Source of the DNA: QQUD01 sp039029915
Lineage (GTDB): Bacteria; Chloroflexota; Anaerolineae; Promineifilales; Promineifilaceae
DNA: 10,006 nt
Direction: 5' to 3'
NCBI GenBank assembly: GCA_039029915.1
Contig: JBCCFD010000292.1
Span: 1-10,006 of the forward strand
Below are positions 1 to 7,651 of the stretch, piece after piece. The notes under the pieces are model-generated. The model was given only the letters and a program-made list of their open reading frames with translations, was not told where the DNA came from and ran no database searches. Position 1 is the stretch's first letter. Each line of letters starts with the position of its first letter. Position numbers and translations under genes: made by a program.

Positions 1-26
1 ATAGCAATTTGAAAATTACTTACGCA

Positions 27-980
27 TTATTGACCAATATGATCAAATTGGGTTTGAACGTTTGACTTTCGCCAAAAATCAGCCACTTCATGCGGCAACG
101 CCTGCCAATAAGCCCCTGCATGTTTGGTCTTAATGTAATTTAACAATTCTTTGTATAAATCAATGGGATACTCTTCTAACCCAGTAGGCTGCTCGCCAAT
201 GTTCATGTAATCAGGATGTGTAATCACAAAAGCCATACCGCCATGCTGTGCAATCCAATCCAACTTCTTCTTCCAAATGTCAATTGTTCTTTCTTGCAAA
301 ATGACATATAGGCAGTGATCTTGGGGCAAAGTGTAAGGTAATTCGATATAGGTGGAATTTGAATTGGGATCAGCGACACAAAATGGAAATAGTGTTTTGA
401 CACCATCAGATTGAGGTTCAAAAGGATCGGTATCAAATGTTGATGAAACATAAGAGACATCCCAAGCATGATTCCAATCAAGTTGATGATGTCTAGCTGG
501 AGTATGCACCCCGTGCGCATTCCATTTTTGCAGATAAGCATTTATCTTGGGAACGCGTTGTGTAAAAATTTCATGGTTACGATAGAGCTTGCCATCATGT
601 TTTAAACCATGAACCCCCACTTCAAAATTATGCGCTTGTAGTTTAGTAATAAGCGCTTGTGAGGTGTTATATCGCTCTGGCACAAAATTGAAACAAGATC
701 GAAACCCTAGCTCTTGTTCTGCATTAAAAATGGCCTCAACTCGGTCTCTACCGGTGGCCCACTCTACATCGTGAGACAAAACGACTGAAAATTGTTTCCC
801 TTGAGGCCAGCCCTGCCATTGATGAGGTTTATGAACCTCTAGATGAAGAATAGGCCAGCTAAATTTAACGCGATTTCGTATTCTATTTGCTCTTTTGCGG
901 CGTAGCCAAAGCTGTGTGCGACGAGGGATTAGTGGTTTGAAGCGATAGAACCATTGCTTCGCAATCGATACATTTTGCAT
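27..980 (-). CDS. NodB-type polysaccharide deacetylase family protein
   Basis: A complete 317-residue protein of the carbohydrate esterase 4 / polysaccharide deacetylase type, which hydrolyses N-acetyl groups of glycans with a divalent metal. Seen: a VVLSHDVEW block (residues 66-74), where D71 sits at the NodB motif-1 aspartate position; a VGVHGLKHDG block (121-130), which supplies the HxxxH metal pair H124 and H128; and FVITHPDYM (251-259), which supplies a late catalytic-type histidine, H255. The first 40 residues are rich in arginine and aromatics. There is no clear signal peptide, so it is probably cytoplasmic. Such proteins often sit in surface-glycan loci, but no glycosyltransferase is visible here. 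The start is the ATG at 978-980, preceded only by a weak GGAT-like ribosome site. It is transcribed away from the rest of the window and contains none of the ACGGCCGT octamers found in the larger plus-strand genes. The family call is fairly sure; the substrate is unknown. Confidence 0.8.
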   Translation of the reverse strand: MQNVSIAKQWFYRFKPLIPRRTQLWLRRKRANRIRNRVKFSWPILHLEVHKPHQWQGWPQGKQFSVVLSHDVEWATGRDRVEAIFNAEQELGFRSCFNFVPERYNTSQALITKLQAHNFEVGVHGLKHDGKLYRNHEIFTQRVPKINAYLQKWNAHGVHTPARHHQLDWNHAWDVSYVSSTFDTDPFEPQSDGVKTLFPFCVADPNSNSTYIELPYTLPQDHCLYVILQERTIDIWKKKLDWIAQHGGMAFVITHPDYMNIGEQPTGLEEYPIDLYKELLNYIKTKHAGAYWQALPHEVADFWRKSNVQTQFDHIGQ

Positions 981-1331
981 TTATACATCCAGTATATTTT
1001 AGGTAAACAGCAACAACAGCTGTGAGAAAAAACTGCCCAAAATTATTACTATTACCTAGGAAATGGAGAAGATAAGCCAACTGCTCATACACGCTATGTC
1101 TTTCCATTTACCAAATCCAATACGTTTCTAGTTATGAATTGCTCAATAGGTCATTGTGGCGCAATAACGACTGCTTTTATGGTTGGCAACCCATTATCTA
1201 ATTTATAAATCGAGAAACTTAAAAGGATAGTTAAGTAATCAAGCTGGTAAGATAATAGCTTTCGGGATTGCATGGGGCGATGTATGCTTCAGCCTAAAAT
1301 TCTAGGTTAACGAAAAGAATAAGGAATTTAC
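981..1331. other. Divergent intergenic region, no gene recognised
   Basis: This 351-bp stretch separates the divergent deacetylase and amidohydrolase genes, so both promoters should lie here. I see no convincing promoter with good spacing for either. A TTGCAT at 1268-1273 and a TAAAAT at 1295-1300 face the amidohydrolase but are 21 bp apart, which is too far. A near-palindrome CCTAAAATTCTAGG lies at 1293-1306. A loose inverted repeat shares the 7-mer AAATGGA around 1060-1110. A 60-codon open stretch at 1026-1208 on the plus strand lacks a start near its 5' end and resembles nothing I know. The ribosome site AAGGAA at 1321-1326 belongs to the downstream gene. Confidence 0.5.
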
Positions 1332-2573
1332 ATGTCACAAACTGAAATGGTTCAAATCAATGGGACGCGTTTTTGGGAGTCTATTTATGAGATGGCAAAA
1401 ATTGGGGCAACTGCAAGAGGTGGGGTCAAACGTTTGGCATTTTCAGACCTAGACTATGTCGGGCGGGATTTATTTATTGAGCAGTGCGAAGAGCTAAATA
1501 TGTCGATTTCGAGGGACGCGATTGGCAATATTTTTGCTACGATGCGTGGTCAAGACCCTACTTTGCCGCTTGTTCGCGTTGGCAGTCATTTGGACAGCCA
1601 GCCGACTGGTGGCAAATATGACGGCGCGCTTGGTGTGTTAGCCGCTCTGGAAATTGCGCGCTCTATTTATGAAAGCGGTAAACGGCCGTTACGCACGCTT
1701 CAGATCATAAATTTTGCCAATGAAGAAGGGGCACGCTTCTCCCCACCCATGATGGGTTCTGGTGTGCTCAGCGGCAAGCTCGATCTTGAAACCATGCTCA
1801 ATACAGTTGATCAAGATGGCATCACCGCTCGCGAAGCAATAAAGGCTGATAAGACGGGTCAATACCCATTGCTTGAGCCTCATCCCGTTCATTCGTTTTT
1901 TGAGCTTCATATTGAGCAGGGTCCCATTTTGGAAGAAGAGGCAATCGACATTGGTATCGTGACTGGTGCTCAGGCGCAACGATGGTATACGCTCGACATT
2001 TTCGGCCAAGAATCGCACGCAGGGCCAACCCCCATGCCCCATCGCAAAGATGCGCTTGCGGGTGCAGCAGAGTTTACCTTAGCCGTTGAGCAGATTGCCC
2101 GTCAGCATGCCCCTGATGGGCGGGGCACTGTTGGCACAATCACCATTCCTAACGCCTCTCCAAACGTCGTACCCGGCACGGTTCGACTAACCATTGATAC
2201 GCGCCACCCCTCTGATGAAAAACTTTTAGAAATGAAAGCCCAGCTTGAAACAACGGCCGTATCTATCGCCAGTCAGCGTAAATTAGAGTTTCACCTAAGC
2301 CAGCTTTGGCACTCACCCGCTACGCCATTTGACGAACATCTGCAGCAGCGACTGACCCACTTTGCTAATAAACGAGGCTACTCTTCACGTTTAATTTGGT
2401 CTGGTGCAGGGCATGATGCAGTGTACATGGCAGCCATGGGTGTTCCAACCGTCATGCTTTTTGTGCCCACGAAAGACGGCATTAGCCACAATGAAAGTGA
2501 GAGCATTAAGCAGTCTGATGCCATCGCTGGCTGTCAGATACTGTGTGATGCTGTTGTAGAGCAATTGATGTAG
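1332..2573 (+). CDS. M20-family Zn-dependent amidohydrolase (N-carbamoyl-L-amino acid hydrolase / allantoate amidohydrolase group)
   Basis: A complete 413-residue metallo-amidase of the hydantoinase/carbamoylase branch of peptidase family M20. Members release ammonia and CO2 from N-carbamoyl amino acids, beta-ureidopropionate, allantoate or similar ureido compounds. Seen: VGSHLDSQPTGGKYDG gives metal ligands H86 and D97; NFANEEGARF gives catalytic E131 and bridging E132; FELHIEQGPILEEE gives H193; HAGPTPMPHRKDA gives H229, which in this family reaches across the dimer interface; SGAGHDA covers 357-363; and SHNESE gives the last ligand, H386. The spacing and length are exactly those of the family, so it should be active. 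The ATG is preceded by AAGGAA with about 5-7 bp spacing. The prolyl oligopeptidase gene follows after 38 bp, probably in one transcript. No hydantoinase, allantoinase or purine genes are nearby, so the substrate cannot be named. Octamer ACGGCCGT occurs twice (1682, 2253). Confidence 0.9.
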   Translation: MSQTEMVQINGTRFWESIYEMAKIGATARGGVKRLAFSDLDYVGRDLFIEQCEELNMSISRDAIGNIFATMRGQDPTLPLVRVGSHLDSQPTGGKYDGALGVLAALEIARSIYESGKRPLRTLQIINFANEEGARFSPPMMGSGVLSGKLDLETMLNTVDQDGITAREAIKADKTGQYPLLEPHPVHSFFELHIEQGPILEEEAIDIGIVTGAQAQRWYTLDIFGQESHAGPTPMPHRKDALAGAAEFTLAVEQIARQHAPDGRGTVGTITIPNASPNVVPGTVRLTIDTRHPSDEKLLEMKAQLETTAVSIASQRKLEFHLSQLWHSPATPFDEHLQQRLTHFANKRGYSSRLIWSGAGHDAVYMAAMGVPTVMLFVPTKDGISHNESESIKQSDAIAGCQILCDAVVEQLM

Positions 2574-2611
2574 AATTTCGAGATTGCCGAAACCACATCT
2601 GGAGACGTTTC

Positions 2612-4681
2612 ATGAAACGAGTTAGTCGAAAATTATTCCAATATCCTTCATCCCGCCGTGACAACACTGTCGATATTTATCATGGGGTTAAAGTAGCTGA
2701 TCCATATCGCTGGCTCGAAGACCCAGAGAGTGAAGAAAGTAAAAAGTGGGTTGAACAACAAAATGAATTAACCCGAAACTATCTCGATGAACTACCCGCT
2801 CGGCAACAGTTTGAGGAACGATTACCCTCTCTATGGGATTATCCCAAAGTATCTACACCGGCAAAGTTCGGGGATTATTACTATCTCTCACATAATGATG
2901 GTCTGCAAAATCAAGCGACGCTTTATCGACAAGCCACTTTAGATGGGGAGAAAGAGGTAGTCATTGATCCAAACAGCCTTAGTGAAGATGGCACACTTGC
3001 CCTGACGCTGCAATCCTACAGCAAAAACGGCCGTTTTCTCGCCTACAATCTCGCCCAATCAGGGAGCGATTGGCAAACTATACATATTCGCAATTTGGAA
3101 ACGGGTGAAACCTTTCAGGAAGAGCTAGCGTGGGTGCGATTTTCTTCTGCAGCATGGTTGCCAGATGAAACTGGATTTTATTACGGCCGTTATCCCGATC
3201 CAGCCACTCTACCGCCTGAGGCAGCCCCAAGCACCTATCACAAACTTTACTTTCATAAGCTAGGCACCCCCCAAAGCGAAGATGTGCTCATTTACGAGCG
3301 CCCAGATAGACCTGAATTAGCATTCAATCCCACCATCAGCGAAGACGGCCGTTTTCTCGCGCTCAACGTGTGGGAAGGCACTGACCGTCGCAATCGCATT
3401 TACTATATCGATCTTGAGCAAGGTCATAACGTCATTCAGTTGATTGATGAGATGGAAGCCAGCTACACATTTATAGGTAATAGTGGCTCCCTATTTTATT
3501 TCCTAACTGATTTAGAGGCAGATAATGGCCGTATTATTGGCATAGACATTACAAAACCTGAAAAAGGACAGTGGCTTGAACTCATTCCTGAATCTAAGCA
3601 ATCGATTGCTTCTTGTCTCATTGCTAACAATCAATTTGTCGTAACAAGGTTAGAAGATGCCAGCCATAAGCTTGCTGTCTATGATTTGAACGGAGCGGCG
3701 GTTAACGAGATTTCCCTACCAACCCTTGGCTCAATCAGCCAAATACACGGAAAGCCTACCCAGACAGAGCTATTTATCCATTTTGTCTCCTTTTTATACC
3801 CACCAACCGTTCTCAAATACGATTTTGAATCCCAAAACACAACAGTCTTGTTTCAACCGACTGTTAACATAGACATTGAGCAATACGAGACGCATCAAGT
3901 TTTTTTTTCCTCCAAAGATGACACTAAAATCCCCATGTTTTTAACCCATAAAAAAGGCCTCAAGCTTAATGGCCAAAGTCCAACCATCGTTTATGGGTAT
4001 GGTGGCTTCACCGTCTCTATGACCCCCAACTTCTCTCCGGCGCGTCTGGCGTGGATTGAAAAAGGAGGCGTCTATGCCCAAGTCTGTTTACGGGGTGGCA
4101 AAGAGTACGGAGAATCATGGCATCAAGCCGGAATGCTTGATAACAAGCAAAATGTGTTTGATGACTTTATCGGTGCCACAGAATGGCTTATCAAACACAA
4201 CTACACGTCCTCAAAAAGAGTCGCCATCCAAGGGGGTAGCAACGGTGGCTTACTCGTTGCGGCCTGTATGCTTCAACGCCCTGAGCTTTTTGGGGCTGTG
4301 CATTGCTCAGTGCCTGTTATCGATATGCTTCGCTATCATAAGTTTACTGCAGGACGATTTTGGACCTCTGAGTATGGTAATGCGGAGGAAAATGCAGACC
4401 ATTTTGAATTTATGATGAAATATTCTCCGTTGCACAATGTCAAAACGGGCACCACGTACCCACCGTTGTTGATCACCACCGCCGACACCGATGATCGCGT
4501 GGTGCCAATGCACGCCAAAAAGTTTGCCGCTACGCTGCAGGCCGCTGACCCGGGCTACAATCCGCTACTCATCCGTATTGAAACAAAAGCCGGGCACGGT
4601 CTCGGCAAACCAACAGGTAAAATCATTGAAGAAGCTGTTGATGTTTACAGCTTTTTATGGACCACATTGCAATCTAACTAA
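2612..4681 (+). CDS. Prolyl oligopeptidase (S9A serine peptidase)
   Basis: A complete 689-residue prolyl oligopeptidase, a cytoplasmic serine peptidase that cuts short peptides after proline. Seen: an N-terminal cap typical of S9A (DIYHGVKVADPYRWLEDP, residues 21-38); a beta-propeller of about residues 76-410; and an alpha/beta-hydrolase domain from about 426. The catalytic triad is complete: S543 in GGSNGG, D627 in DTDDRVVP and H662 in KAGHGLGKPTGK. The oxyanion tyrosine Y463 (YGYGGF) and the substrate-binding R629 are also present. By motif alignment the triad corresponds to Ser554, Asp641 and His680 of the porcine enzyme. The length is close to the usual 690-710 residues. There is no signal peptide. 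GGAGA at 2601-2605 lies six bases before the ATG. With the amidohydrolase 38 bp upstream it suggests a peptide/amide-scavenging operon (inference). It contains three ACGGCCGT octamers (3027, 3183, 3345). Confidence 0.95.
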   Translation: MKRVSRKLFQYPSSRRDNTVDIYHGVKVADPYRWLEDPESEESKKWVEQQNELTRNYLDELPARQQFEERLPSLWDYPKVSTPAKFGDYYYLSHNDGLQNQATLYRQATLDGEKEVVIDPNSLSEDGTLALTLQSYSKNGRFLAYNLAQSGSDWQTIHIRNLETGETFQEELAWVRFSSAAWLPDETGFYYGRYPDPATLPPEAAPSTYHKLYFHKLGTPQSEDVLIYERPDRPELAFNPTISEDGRFLALNVWEGTDRRNRIYYIDLEQGHNVIQLIDEMEASYTFIGNSGSLFYFLTDLEADNGRIIGIDITKPEKGQWLELIPESKQSIASCLIANNQFVVTRLEDASHKLAVYDLNGAAVNEISLPTLGSISQIHGKPTQTELFIHFVSFLYPPTVLKYDFESQNTTVLFQPTVNIDIEQYETHQVFFSSKDDTKIPMFLTHKKGLKLNGQSPTIVYGYGGFTVSMTPNFSPARLAWIEKGGVYAQVCLRGGKEYGESWHQAGMLDNKQNVFDDFIGATEWLIKHNYTSSKRVAIQGGSNGGLLVAACMLQRPELFGAVHCSVPVIDMLRYHKFTAGRFWTSEYGNAEENADHFEFMMKYSPLHNVKTGTTYPPLLITTADTDDRVVPMHAKKFAATLQAADPGYNPLLIRIETKAGHGLGKPTGKIIEEAVDVYSFLWTTLQSN

Positions 4682-4688
4682 CCGATCA

Positions 4689-4788
4689 TCTAGCTACATA
4701 TCACTTTGGTTTGCTCCGTCCAGAGGGCACATTTACCTTTTGCGGGGTGATAAATCACCCCGCTATTCAAAAGTGATATGTGACTAGA
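4689..4788. repeat. 100-bp MITE-like palindromic element
   Basis: The ends are 19-bp terminal inverted repeats (4689-4707 and 4770-4788) that match at 17 of 19 positions; the shared core is ACATATCACTTT. Inside is a perfect 10-bp inverted repeat, GCGGGGTGAT (4742-4751) with ATCACCCCGC (4754-4763). The element is flanked by CCGATCA (4682-4688) and CCGAGCA (4789-4795), a 7-bp direct repeat with one mismatch that could be a target-site duplication. It begins seven bases after the stop of the peptidase gene. Neither strand shows a T-run after the inner stem, so it is not a typical intrinsic terminator. It has no coding capacity. A non-autonomous transposable element is my preferred reading; a REP-like or regulatory hairpin is the alternative. 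Confidence 0.6.
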
Positions 4789-4798
4789 CCGAGCATTT

Positions 4799-4858
4799 CA
4801 GATTGAGCCAATTCCTCGCCAGGGCATTTGGGCAGTGCAAAGAAATTGGTTCAATCAG
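4799..4858. repeat. 60-bp imperfect inverted repeat
   Basis: Arms 4799-4816 and 4841-4858 match at 15 of 18 positions, with core GATTGA..CCAATT. Two of the three mismatches would be G-U pairs in RNA. The loop is 24 bases. A pyrimidine-rich tract (about 4862-4875) follows the right arm, so it could act as a weak terminator for the peptidase operon. The loop is long and the stem AT-rich, so this is uncertain. It lies ten bases after the MITE-like element. The rest of the 4682-5004 gap (4859-4994) shows no promoter I would defend. Confidence 0.45.
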
Positions 4859-5004
4859 ATCGTTTTCCTTTCTCTTAAACCCACCCTCCGCTTAAAACAT
4901 TGGCGCAAAAGTACGAAGAATTCCCCCCTTAATTTCGCTAAAATAAACCTCATCAAAATAAAATTAAGCTAGCAACCAACAGCTCACAGCCAACAGGAGA
5001 CTAC

Positions 5005-6531
5005 ATGCGTCAACGAAAACGACGTCGCGGCCAAGGGAAAGATACGGCCGTTCAAAAAATAGAAAAAATTACCCAACCGCTCTCAAAAGTACCCGTTTAT
5101 GATTTCCTGACCGAAGACCAGCTTCAACAAGTTCACGATAAATCGATGCAAATTCTTGAAGAGGCAGGCATTGCTTTTTTATATGATGAGGCGCAGGAAA
5201 TCTTAAAACAGCATGGGGTTAAAGTAGTAGATGATGTCGCCTATTTTGACCGCGAGTTGGTGATGGAATATCTTGCCAAAGCACCAGAACAATTTACTTG
5301 GTCAGCTCGTAATCCTGAACATGATGTACAAATTGGGGGTAAGTATGCCTGCTTTGCTCCTGTGGCTGGGCCGCCGTTTGTGGTTGAGCGAGAATACGGC
5401 CGTAGACCCAGCCAGCACAAAGACCTCATCAACTTCCTCAAGCTCAGTCAAATGAACCCCTACATCCACACCAGTGGCACCGAAATCTGCGTCTCCTCCG
5501 ATGTTCCTATTGCCTTCCGCCACCTTGAAGCGATGCTGGCTCACTTCCAATACTCAGACAAACCCCACATGGGCATTTACCATACCGGCCTAACCGGCAT
5601 GGACAGCATCAATATGACCAAAATTGTCCACGGCGAAGAAGCGGTGAGGGAAAAGCACTACCTCAACTGCATCGTCAACGTCAGTAGCCCCCGTCGTCTC
5701 GATGACCGCATGTTGAGCCTGCTTATTGGCTATGCGCAAAACAACCAAATCGTATGCGTTACCCCATTTATCCTGTCTGGGGCAATGGGGCCTGTCTCCA
5801 TCCTAGGGACAGTCGCGCAGCTCAATGCGGAAGCCATTGCGGGTATCGTTTTTGCTCAAATGGTCAATGCAGGCACCCCCTGTATCTACGGGTCTTTCCA
5901 GGCAGTTGTTGATTTACAAAGTGGTGCTCCTGTGTTTGGCGCACCAGAAAGCCAGCTTGCTCTTTACATTAGCGGCCAATTGGCCCGATACTACGGTATC
6001 CCTTTCCGTGCTGCAGGATCCTACGCCAGCTCAAAAATTATTGATGCCCAAGCTGCTTATGAAGGCGTCATGTCAATGTTTCCCTCGATGCTTGTACAAC
6101 CTAACTTTGTGCTTCACGCTGCCGGTTGGTTGGAAGCAGGCTTAACGGCTGGCTACGAAAAATTTATTCTCGATTGCGAACAGTTAGGCATGTACGCCAC
6201 CTACCTCAATGGTGTCAATTGGGACGAGGATCAATGGGCCATGGACGCCATCGTCAACGAAGTCCCTCCTGGTGGACACCACCTCGGCACAAGCCACACC
6301 ATGCGCCATTACAAAACTGCCTTCTATCGAGCTGACTTATTTGATTATGATTCTGGGGAAGCTTGGCTAGCCAATGGTAGCGTCGATGCCTACGAACGGG
6401 CAAACAGCAAATACAAGAAGCTCCTCAAAGAGTATGAACAACCAACACTCGATCCCGCAATCAAAGAAGCGCTCCGCCACTACATTGAGGAGCGCAAAAC
6501 GGTGCTAGATGCAGCCGCAATTGTGGGGTAA
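5005..6531 (+). CDS. MttB-family (non-pyrrolysine) methyltransferase
   Basis: A complete 508-residue member of the trimethylamine methyltransferase MttB family, a TIM-barrel protein. Family members move a methyl group from a methylated amine to a corrinoid protein. Characterised pyrrolysine-free relatives act on quaternary amines such as glycine betaine, proline betaine or carnitine. Seen: a basic N-terminus (MRQRKRRRGQGK); the family block GSYASSKIIDAQAAYEG (338-354); GGHHLGTSHTMRHYKT near the C-terminus; and the ending typical of the family (ERANSKYKKLL, YIEERK). There is no in-frame TAG, so it is not the pyrrolysine type. AGGAG (4995-4999) is well placed before the ATG. Neither a cognate corrinoid protein nor a methyltransferase II gene is next to it, so the partner must be elsewhere and the substrate is unknown. 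It has its own upstream gap of 323 bp. Octamer ACGGCCGT occurs at 5044 and 5396. Confidence 0.88.
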   Translation: MRQRKRRRGQGKDTAVQKIEKITQPLSKVPVYDFLTEDQLQQVHDKSMQILEEAGIAFLYDEAQEILKQHGVKVVDDVAYFDRELVMEYLAKAPEQFTWSARNPEHDVQIGGKYACFAPVAGPPFVVEREYGRRPSQHKDLINFLKLSQMNPYIHTSGTEICVSSDVPIAFRHLEAMLAHFQYSDKPHMGIYHTGLTGMDSINMTKIVHGEEAVREKHYLNCIVNVSSPRRLDDRMLSLLIGYAQNNQIVCVTPFILSGAMGPVSILGTVAQLNAEAIAGIVFAQMVNAGTPCIYGSFQAVVDLQSGAPVFGAPESQLALYISGQLARYYGIPFRAAGSYASSKIIDAQAAYEGVMSMFPSMLVQPNFVLHAAGWLEAGLTAGYEKFILDCEQLGMYATYLNGVNWDEDQWAMDAIVNEVPPGGHHLGTSHTMRHYKTAFYRADLFDYDSGEAWLANGSVDAYERANSKYKKLLKEYEQPTLDPAIKEALRHYIEERKTVLDAAAIVG

Positions 6532-6558
6532 GTCTTTTGTTATCGCCATAAATAAAAA

Positions 6559-6592
6559 TAGGGCTTCCGGACAATGATTCGCGGAAGCCCTA
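6559..6592. terminator. Convergent hairpin terminator between mttB-like and DUF2812 genes
   Basis: TAGGGCTTCCG (6559-6569) pairs perfectly over 11 bp with CGGAAGCCCTA (6582-6592) around a 12-base loop. Read on the minus strand, the stem is followed by a T-rich tract (complement of 6549-6558), as in an intrinsic terminator for the DUF2812 operon. Read on the plus strand, the downstream tract is less T-rich. It lies midway between two convergent genes and probably serves both. Confidence 0.8.
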
Positions 6593-6612
6593 ACTTGCAT
6601 TTTAATATTGAT

Positions 6613-7170
6613 TTACGTGCGCAGCTTTCGCCACCGCAATCCAAGAGGCAAAAGTGGGAGAACAAAAAGGGCAAGAATGAAATAGACTAGTGTGCTCCCT
6701 ACATCATCATACAATAGTGTAGGCACCGTATAGACTGAAACTAAAATTATCAACAGAATCTGAAAGATAATTTGGCGACGATATTTTTTCTCTTTAGACG
6801 CCTGGTCCGTATACAACTCTTGAACCTTGCCTGTCTCTTCTGCCTGACGAAAATATTTCCACCCTTTGCTTGTCCCAAGATATTTCCAACCGGCATCTCT
6901 AAACAGCTGATGGTACTCTTTCCGATTCTCTTTGACGGCTTTGCTTTCTTTAGCCAAGGCAAACCAGCCCAAGTTGTTAAACATAGCGTTATTGAGATGA
7001 TAGTCGAGCTTGTACACATAATTTGTTGGCTCGCCTTGTTCAAAAATGTAGAAGCAAGGGTTCTCAACGTCTTTAAGGTGCAAACCCTGTGCCGACATAT
7101 CCCTCAACCACTTTTCTTCTTCCAGATCATTCCAAGACCAAAACCAACGAATTTTTCGAACTGTACTCAT
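6613..7170 (-). CDS. DUF2812 domain membrane protein
   Basis: A complete 185-residue protein of the DUF2812 type. Seen: the N-terminal RKIRWFWSWNDLEEEKWLRDMSAQGLHL block that marks the family; a soluble region with YVYKLDY and GWKYLGTSKGWKYFR (about 51-108); then two hydrophobic segments (about 132-153 and 157-177) and a basic C-terminus, RWRKLRT. It should therefore be a small inner-membrane protein with a cytoplasmic N-terminal domain. The biochemical role of the family is not established to my knowledge. These genes recurrently sit beside PadR regulators, as here: the padR stop lies 12 bp upstream. The ATG at 7168-7170 has a good ribosome site (AGGAAA on the minus strand, 7175-7180). It is probably expressed from the padR promoter and repressed by PadR (inference). 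Confidence 0.85.
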   Translation of the reverse strand: MSTVRKIRWFWSWNDLEEEKWLRDMSAQGLHLKDVENPCFYIFEQGEPTNYVYKLDYHLNNAMFNNLGWFALAKESKAVKENRKEYHQLFRDAGWKYLGTSKGWKYFRQAEETGKVQELYTDQASKEKKYRRQIIFQILLIILVSVYTVPTLLYDDVGSTLVYFILALFVLPLLPLGLRWRKLRT

Positions 7171-7182
7171 GTTATTTCCTAT

Positions 7183-7509
7183 TTATTCCTTTGAAATGCC
7201 CAATGATCGCGCATTTTCCACAAGAATCGCTGTAATTTTTATATGCTCTGCAAGCACATGTCGACCAAGCTCAGTTAAAACATAAAGCTTGCGCCGCCCC
7301 TCTTGCCCTGCTTTGGCAATTAGTTTCTGCTTCTCCAAAGTAGAGAAAGCTGTGTAGAGTGTGCCCGCTCCAATTGTGACTGTTTCTTTGCTGAGGGATG
7401 CGACCTTCTGCATAACCCCATACCCGTGCAACGGCTCTGTCAGGGCGAGAAGAATGTAGGCCGAGGATTCTGTTAATGGTAGATATTTATTGATTTTCTT
7501 TTTATTCAT
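7183..7509 (-). CDS. PadR-family transcriptional regulator
   Basis: A complete 108-residue winged-helix DNA-binding protein. Seen: LTESSAYILLALTEPLHGYGVMQKV (12-36), the PadR signature of helices 1-2; IGAGTLYTAFSTLEKQKLI (47-65), the recognition helix region; EGRRKLYVLTELG (70-82), the wing; and a short C-terminal dimerisation helix (83-104). The length fits the small PadR-s2 class. It is the first gene of an operon with the DUF2812 gene. Its promoter is overlaid by a four-fold repeat, which suggests autorepression. The ATG at 7507-7509 has no ribosome site directly before it. A strong AGAAGGGAAG lies about 30 bases upstream, before a ten-codon TTG-initiated reading frame whose stop overlaps the padR start. 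In-frame extension upstream is blocked by a stop codon. The ligand is unknown. Confidence 0.88.
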   Translation of the reverse strand: MNKKKINKYLPLTESSAYILLALTEPLHGYGVMQKVASLSKETVTIGAGTLYTAFSTLEKQKLIAKAGQEGRRKLYVLTELGRHVLAEHIKITAILVENARSLGISKE

Positions 7510-7591
7510 ATTTTTTTATTACTTTGTTTATCAAATACTTCCCTTCTGGAAAAATTCGAATTTTCTTGTGTAACAAAGCATTTATAAAGAC

Positions 7592-7651
7592 AGTCGCTAT
7601 ATTTATATTCGATATATCGATAGTCGATATATTAGCATTCGCTATATCGTT
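7592..7651. promoter_or_regulatory. Four-fold 15-bp-spaced operator array, likely PadR binding sites
   Basis: The 9-mer TCG(A/C)TATAT occurs at 7594, 7609, 7624 and 7639, exactly 15 bp apart. The array can also be read as two 30-bp units (7592-7621 and 7622-7651) identical at 24 of 30 positions. The copy at 7609-7620 is a perfect 12-bp palindrome, TCGATATATCGA. The array overlaps the promoter spacer, -10 and early leader. Binding of the adjacent PadR protein as dimers is the natural inference. Confidence 0.65.

Noticed and set aside
883..1107. 74-codon minus-strand frame overlapping the deacetylase start
   Set aside because: It overlaps the well-supported deacetylase gene in another frame, has no known motif, and its hydrophobic stretch comes from AT-rich intergenic DNA.
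1026..1208. 60-codon plus-strand open stretch in the first intergenic gap
   Set aside because: It has no start codon near the 5' end, no ribosome site and no recognisable protein similarity; most likely chance.
4742..4763. Intrinsic terminator for the peptidase operon
   Set aside because: The 10-bp GC-rich stem is not followed by a T-run on either strand; it fits better as the centre of the palindromic element.
5005..6531. Pyrrolysine-type trimethylamine methyltransferase
   Set aside because: There is no in-frame TAG anywhere in the 508 codons, and the family block at 338-354 resembles the non-pyrrolysine branch.
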